Source: JAUVXJ01 sp034430275 (GTDB lineage: Bacteria; Chloroflexota; Anaerolineae; UBA7937; B3-Chlor). Taken from it: a stretch of DNA of 8,877 nt. Below the pieces are notes generated by a model. The model made no database searches and was not told the origin of the DNA. It saw only the letters and a program-made list of their open reading frames with translations. The stretch covers positions 1-8,877 of the forward strand of contig DAOUEW010000144.1 in assembly GCA_034430275.1 (NCBI GenBank), given 5' to 3'. This document shows, one piece after another, positions 5,889 through 8,877 of this stretch. The position numbers and the translations under genes were made by a program. The first letter of the stretch is position 1, and each line of letters begins with the position of its first letter.

Positions 5889-6491
5889 ATGTCCACGGAA
5901 TCGCTCTTTCGCATTTTGTTCTGCCTTGTGTTCGCAGGAATGGTCGTTACGCAGGCCTACTATGCCTGCCGGGTCCGTCTGGCTGGGCAGCGTGTGGCTG
6001 CCGACCTCGAGGCCATCGAGCGCGAAGGACGGGGCTGCGCCGTGGCTCGGGCCTTTCGCTCTGTTTCCCTCGTCGCTTCCCTAGTGGTGTACGCTATCAA
6101 CCCGCCGTGGCTTCTGATACTCTCGGTCCCGCTCCCCGACTGGATACGCTGGATGGGGGTCGCCCTGGGGCTCGTGAGCCTGGCCATCTATGTCTGGTCT
6201 CGCGAAACGCTGGGCAGGGAATGGTCATCCGAGCTGCGAATGCGTGAGCAGCACCATCTGGTAACCACGGGACCCTACGCCCGGATACGCCACCCCATCT
6301 ATCTGGCTCTGCTGGGCTTCTTGACCAGCATCACCCTGGTCGCTGCCAATTGGCTCTTCGTCGCCGTGCTCCTGTTCTCCCTTGTGGATCTTGCCGTCCG
6401 CATCCCCAGGGAAGAACAGATGATGATCACCAGGTTTGGCGACGAATACAAAGCATACATGAAAAGGACCGGGAGGCTGCTCCCCAGGTGA
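5889..6491 (+). CDS. Isoprenylcysteine carboxyl methyltransferase-like membrane protein 2
   Basis: This second ICMT-family integral membrane methyltransferase has 200 residues. Helices lie around 5-25, 56-80, 86-104 and 140-172. The family core is well preserved: TLGREWSSELRM (107-118), LVTTGPYARIRHPIYLALLGF (124-144) with R134-H-P-I-Y138, then E175-E176 and FGDEYKAYMKRTGRLLP (183-199). The LGRxWS element is more typical of classical ICMT relatives than the first copy's equivalent. The ATG at 5889 is preferred because AGGTGA (5878-5883) is well placed for it; a GTG at 5880 overlaps that site and would add three residues. The methyl acceptor is unknown. It sits between another ICMT-like gene and a soluble SAM methyltransferase, which hints at a shared methylation or lipid-modification task, but this is inference from proximity only. 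Confidence 0.82.
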   Translation: MSTESLFRILFCLVFAGMVVTQAYYACRVRLAGQRVAADLEAIEREGRGCAVARAFRSVSLVASLVVYAINPPWLLILSVPLPDWIRWMGVALGLVSLAIYVWSRETLGREWSSELRMREQHHLVTTGPYARIRHPIYLALLGFLTSITLVAANWLFVAVLLFSLVDLAVRIPREEQMMITRFGDEYKAYMKRTGRLLPR

Positions 6492-6544
6492 GGCGGCCTC
6501 ACCACTCGCCGGAGCAGACGGGGATACAGGGCGATTTCACTTGA

Positions 6545-6559
6545 AGGGCCCAGGGCCCT
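6545..6559. repeat. Short perfect palindrome AGGGCCC-A-GGGCCCT
   Basis: Two 7-base arms (6545-6551 and 6553-6559) are exact inverted complements around a single A, in the 139-base spacer before the SAM methyltransferase gene. It could be a protein-binding site or a small hairpin; without a T-tract it is not a clear terminator. Confidence 0.35.
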
Positions 6560-6630
6560 GTCCGGTGAGCCCTCAGCCCCTTGGCTAGGCGCGCAATCGC
6601 GAGGGTATACGCCGCGAACAGGATGAGACC

Positions 6631-7194
6631 ATGAACATGAGAGTATCCTTCGGAGATTCCTCCATAGCCCGTGTGCTGTTCAGGCTGATAGCCCTGGTGA
6701 TGGAGAGCCCGCTACGGCGCCGGTTCTTCGACCCTATCAAGGCCTTGAAAGCAGCCGGAATCCGGCCAGGTCAGGTAGTGCTGGAGGTTGGCTGTGGCAC
6801 GGGGTTCTTCACCCTCCCGGCGGCAGAGTTGGTGGGTCAAGAGGGCCGTGTCTACGCCCTCGACCCGCACCCATCTGCCATCGAGGAAGTAGCCAGAAAG
6901 GTGCAGGATGCCGGACTGACCAACGTCAGATTGATCAGGGGTGACGCGACTGAGGCCGGATTGGCTACTGGCAGCATCGACCTGACTTTGCTGTTCGGAG
7001 TCATTCCGTCCCCTACCCTGCCTTTGGATCGACTCATGCCGGAGATATCTCGGGTGCTGAGATCGGAAGGAGCGCTGGCGGTGTGGACGGCTATGCCCTG
7101 GTGGTCACCTGCATCGCTGACCAGCGGCGGGCTATTCGTCTACATCGGAAAACGGGGCAGCATCTTTCGCTTCGAGAAGACGTCGAAAGACTGA
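6631..7194 (+). CDS. Class I SAM-dependent methyltransferase
   Basis: This is a 187-residue soluble Rossmann-fold methyltransferase of the UbiE/Methyltransf_11 type. Motif I is textbook: VLEVGCGTGFF (50-60). The acidic residue that binds the SAM ribose follows as D78 in VYALDPHP. Motif II is RGDATE (103-108), then SIDLTLLFGVI (115-125) and a post-II region PEISRVLRSEGALAVW (137-152). The N-terminal 40 residues, with a Pro-Leu-Arg-Arg-Arg-Phe segment, resemble those of small menaquinone/ubiquinone-methylase-like proteins. The C-terminus (GGLFVYIGKRGSIFRFEKT) looks like a natural family ending, so the gene seems intact. The substrate is unknown. GGATGAG just before the ATG at 6631 is an acceptable ribosome binding site; an ATG two codons later is the alternative. 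It is 139 bases after the second ICMT-like gene. Confidence 0.85.
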   Translation: MNMRVSFGDSSIARVLFRLIALVMESPLRRRFFDPIKALKAAGIRPGQVVLEVGCGTGFFTLPAAELVGQEGRVYALDPHPSAIEEVARKVQDAGLTNVRLIRGDATEAGLATGSIDLTLLFGVIPSPTLPLDRLMPEISRVLRSEGALAVWTAMPWWSPASLTSGGLFVYIGKRGSIFRFEKTSKD

Positions 7195-7209
7195 GCGACA
7201 ACGGTGGCT

Positions 7210-7228
7210 CCGGAGCGAAATCCTCCGG
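7210..7228 (+). other. Hairpin after the SAM methyltransferase gene
   Basis: CCGGAG (7210-7215) and CTCCGG (7223-7228) form a perfect 6-bp stem with a 7-base loop, starting 15 bases after the stop codon. Its position suits a transcript 3' end, but there is no following T-run, so it is at most a weak or factor-assisted terminator. Confidence 0.35.
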
Positions 7229-7333
7229 CTGAGGCCCCAGATAACCAACCGGACCACGGCGACTGGCGATGCCGCGAAGGGGCAGCGGCTGGCCCCAGTG
7301 GCGCAATCGAGGTGATAATGGCCTGAGGAAGAC

Positions 7334-7340
7334 AAGGAGG
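7334..7340 (+). promoter_or_regulatory. Strong ribosome binding site of the GPEHG membrane protein gene
   Basis: AAGGAGG lies 7 bases before the ATG at 7348, an almost ideal Shine-Dalgarno sequence, and confirms that start. Confidence 0.7.
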
Positions 7341-7347
7341 AGTAGGA

Positions 7348-7971
7348 ATGAGAAAGGCCACGAGAGTAGTTGCCTCGCTGTTCGGCATCTTCGCCGGGTT
7401 TGGTGGTCCGGAACACGGCTACTTCGAAATCCTCCAAGGGAATGTCAGTCCGGAGAGCCTCATGATAGCTTCAATGGGCCCTCCCTGCGATCCGGAAACG
7501 GTGTGGAATCTTTGCGAGCCTGCCATGACCGTTGTTCCCAGCTTCCTGATCACGGGCATCCTGGCCACCGTTATCGGCGTGGTCACGATGATCTGGTCGG
7601 CGGGCTTCATCCAAAGGAAACACGGCGGTCTCGTGCTCATGTTGCTGTCTGTCGTTTTGCTGCTGGTGGGAGGGGGTTTGTTCCCTCCAGTGATTGGATT
7701 CGTGGCCGGCGCGGTGGCCACCAGGATCAACGTTCCGGTGACCAGGCAGCCCGGCAGGGTCCTGTCTTTCCTGGCCAGGTTGTGGCCATGGCCACTTGTG
7801 GCCTTCTTGGTGTGGGCTTTCGGACAGTTCCTCGTCGGATACTTCTTCAACGAGCTCTTGATGCAGAGCGGCTTTCTCAGCCCGCTTCTGATTATCGGAC
7901 TTCTGGTGCTGTCCATCTTCACAGGACATGCGCACGACCTTGAGGATCGTGGCCCTGTTGCGGTTGGATAG
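7348..7971 (+). CDS. Five-helix membrane protein of unknown function (GPEHG motif)
   Basis: This 207-residue integral membrane protein has predicted helices near 5-20, 63-84, 93-123 (long, Gly/Leu-rich, possibly two short ones), 148-168 and 176-192. The first helix is followed by a conserved-looking loop: GGPEHGYFEILQGNVSPESL (19-38), then MGPPCDPETVWNLCEPAMT (43-61), with two cysteines (C47 and C56) that may pair if the loop is outside. I recognise similar unannotated proteins with the same GPEHG...EILQGN...PPC...C pattern from memory of environmental bacterial genomes, but I know of no assigned function. The start is secured by AAGGAGG at 7334-7340. The N-terminal helix could also act as a signal anchor. 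No catalytic motif is visible. Confidence 0.78.
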   Translation: MRKATRVVASLFGIFAGFGGPEHGYFEILQGNVSPESLMIASMGPPCDPETVWNLCEPAMTVVPSFLITGILATVIGVVTMIWSAGFIQRKHGGLVLMLLSVVLLLVGGGLFPPVIGFVAGAVATRINVPVTRQPGRVLSFLARLWPWPLVAFLVWAFGQFLVGYFFNELLMQSGFLSPLLIIGLLVLSIFTGHAHDLEDRGPVAVG

Positions 7972-8332
7972 CGCAGACGCCGCTTGATGGCTGACCTGGT
8001 GTGTTCTGCGGAGGAGCATCTGGCACTGTCGCATCTTGCGACAGCGCCTCGCCTTCACCACCGACCAGGTATTGAGGAGGACTGCGAGGCAAGGCTCCGA
8101 GCCGTTGTCTATCGCTAGCACACGTTGACGGAGAAAGAGAGCCGATGGACTTCGGGACCGTCCTTCAGCGTCCTATCCTTCAAGCTGGCGCGGTCTAATC
8201 GGCAGGCCCAACTCGTTGCCCCGTGATCATTCGCGCGGCCGGGGCCACGCGGGGCCGACATCTTCAGAAATCGTAGCTGTCAGAATGGTTCACTTCGAGA
8301 CGAAATGGTTGCGTGTGGAACGGGGGAAAGCG
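7972..8332. other. 361-base spacer with a hairpin and no supported gene
   Basis: This is the longest gene-free stretch in the window. It contains a perfect hairpin (8026-8044) and a GC-rich direct repeat of GGGGCC at 8241-8246 and 8251-8256. A 43-codon ORF (7987-8118) is open but matches nothing I recognise and has no good ribosome binding site. The region probably contains the end of the upstream transcript and the promoter of the secreted-protein gene, but I cannot point to a convincing promoter. Confidence 0.45.
8026..8044. repeat. Perfect hairpin CTGTCGCA-TCT-TGCGACAG
   Basis: Two 8-base arms (8026-8033 and 8037-8044) are exact inverted complements around a 3-base loop. Beyond one mismatch, GC (8023-8024) can still pair with GC (8046-8047). 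There is no T-tract, so it is either a structured RNA element, a dyad binding site or part of a dispersed palindrome. Confidence 0.5.
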
Positions 8333-8877
8333 ATGATGGGCCATGGGCGGACGAGTACGTTGAAGATGACGCTGGTGGCGCTGGCCTGCTTTGTCCTGGC
8401 CACGCTGACGGCGACCCCAGATTGGGCGCAGGAGGGCGACATCGGACTGCCGCCTGATTATGACTACGAGATAATCTACCGTCCACCGGTGACGGGCCTT
8501 AGTGGAATCGTAGCCAGCCACGACGGGACCCTGTACGTCAGGCACCTGGCACCAACCGGCGGGGTATTGGTCTCCGTGCTGGACGTGGACGCGGGAGATT
8601 TCTCCGACGACGTCGTCGATGAGCCGCCAGGAATCTCAGTCTCCAGTATCGTCGGCGGCCCGGATGACACAGTTCTTGCGTCTGTAGGCGGGGAGTTCCG
8701 CCAGATCGGACCTGATGGCGACTACTCCGTGTGGGGCACTCTGTCGCCGGCAGGCTTTCCTACGTACTACACGGAAGACGACCACATGTTCGGCATATCA
8801 AACGACGGGACCGCTGTCCTGGAGCTTCACTCAGACGGTTCCTACGATACGCTGCTCACTGGCCTTCACTCCGCCTA
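8333..8877 (+). CDS. Secreted beta-propeller-like protein, 3' end outside window
   Basis: This open frame runs from the ATG at 8333 to the window end without a stop, giving at least 181 residues; the C-terminus is missing. A signal peptide is clear: a short basic n-region (R6, K11), a hydrophobic core (12-28) and a likely cleavage near W31-A32|Q33. The mature part has repeated short strands with DG turns, such as SHDGTLYVRHL, GPDGDYSVWG, SNDGTAVLEL and HSDGSYDTLL. This spacing is typical of NHL, SMP-30 or similar beta-propeller blades, so an exported binding or scaffold protein is likely; no enzyme motif is visible. The ATG pair at 8333/8336 follows GGGGGAAAG (8322-8330). An in-frame ATG at 8285 would add 16 residues and lengthen the n-region. 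The fold call is inference from repeat pattern. Confidence 0.68.
   Translation, partial: MMGHGRTSTLKMTLVALACFVLATLTATPDWAQEGDIGLPPDYDYEIIYRPPVTGLSGIVASHDGTLYVRHLAPTGGVLVSVLDVDAGDFSDDVVDEPPGISVSSIVGGPDDTVLASVGGEFRQIGPDGDYSVWGTLSPAGFPTYYTEDDHMFGISNDGTAVLELHSDGSYDTLLTGLHSA

Noticed and set aside
6581..6611. Possible promoter TTGGCT...TATACG before the SAM methyltransferase
   Set aside because: Each hexamer matches only 4 of 6 consensus positions and the 19-base spacing is too long to call with any confidence.
7269..7943. 224-codon + strand frame overlapping the GPEHG membrane protein gene
   Set aside because: It is an Arg/Gly/Ser-rich shifted frame. The competing frame has an ideal ribosome binding site and clear membrane helices.
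7987..8118. 43-codon ORF in the last spacer
   Set aside because: It has no convincing ribosome binding site and no resemblance to a known small protein. It spans a perfect hairpin, which is unusual for a gene.
7471..8121. Antisense open frame of 216 codons opposite the GPEHG membrane protein gene
   Set aside because: It is rich in His, Gln, Arg and Pro, the usual reverse-strand image of a hydrophobic gene. It has no recognisable domain.
1..8877. Search by eye for CRISPR arrays, tRNA or rRNA genes, and intact transposase genes
   Set aside because: No regularly spaced repeat series, cloverleaf, rRNA-like segment or transposase catalytic motif was seen on either strand.

Overview
The window reads as ordinary bacterial chromosome at roughly 60% G+C, with short spacers and every supportable gene on the + strand. 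The gene families suggest an uncultured environmental bacterium, possibly Chloroflexota (Anaerolineae-like). They are a small flavodoxin, a GNAT acetyltransferase, DUF4386 membrane proteins, DUF5655, a membrane protein with a GPEHG motif, and palindromic intergenic repeats. That placement is an inference from gene content only. No rRNA, tRNA, CRISPR array, intact transposase or phage gene was seen.

Layout. Bases 1-227 hold three successive palindromes. A flavodoxin (228-677) follows, and a second copy of the first palindrome sits just after its stop, so the gene is bracketed by a roughly 80%-identical 56-bp repeat pair. Next come a GNAT acetyltransferase (920-1396) and two related DUF4386 membrane proteins (1462-2169 and 2353-3132). 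Between the two DUF4386 genes is a 33-codon ORF (2251-2352) whose N-terminus matches a flavodoxin. It looks like a decayed or truncated gene copy whose stop codon touches the start of the second DUF4386 gene. A single-chain double retropepsin-like aspartic protease (3153-3941) and a DUF5655 protein (4030-4386) follow.

The second half is dominated by transferases. A CatA-type chloramphenicol acetyltransferase (4460-5104) has visibly lower G+C than its neighbours, and its stop codon directly abuts the start of an isoprenylcysteine methyltransferase-like (ICMT-like) membrane enzyme (5105-5641). After a 247-bp spacer with no recognisable gene come a second ICMT-like enzyme (5889-6491), a class I SAM-dependent methyltransferase (6631-7194) and a five-helix membrane protein of unknown function (7348-7971). 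A 361-bp spacer carrying a perfect 8-bp hairpin then leads to a secreted, probably beta-propeller protein (8333 onward) that runs off the window.

Working together. The only strong structural evidence for joint expression is the stop/start contact of CatA with the first ICMT-like gene and of the flavodoxin relic with the second DUF4386 gene. The rest is a same-strand run that may be one or several transcripts. I do not see a convincing new defence, secretion or biosynthetic system. The items most worth a second look are the flavodoxin relic, the repeat-bracketed flavodoxin, the cytosolic tandem retropepsin, and the compositionally distinct CatA coupled to a membrane methyltransferase.
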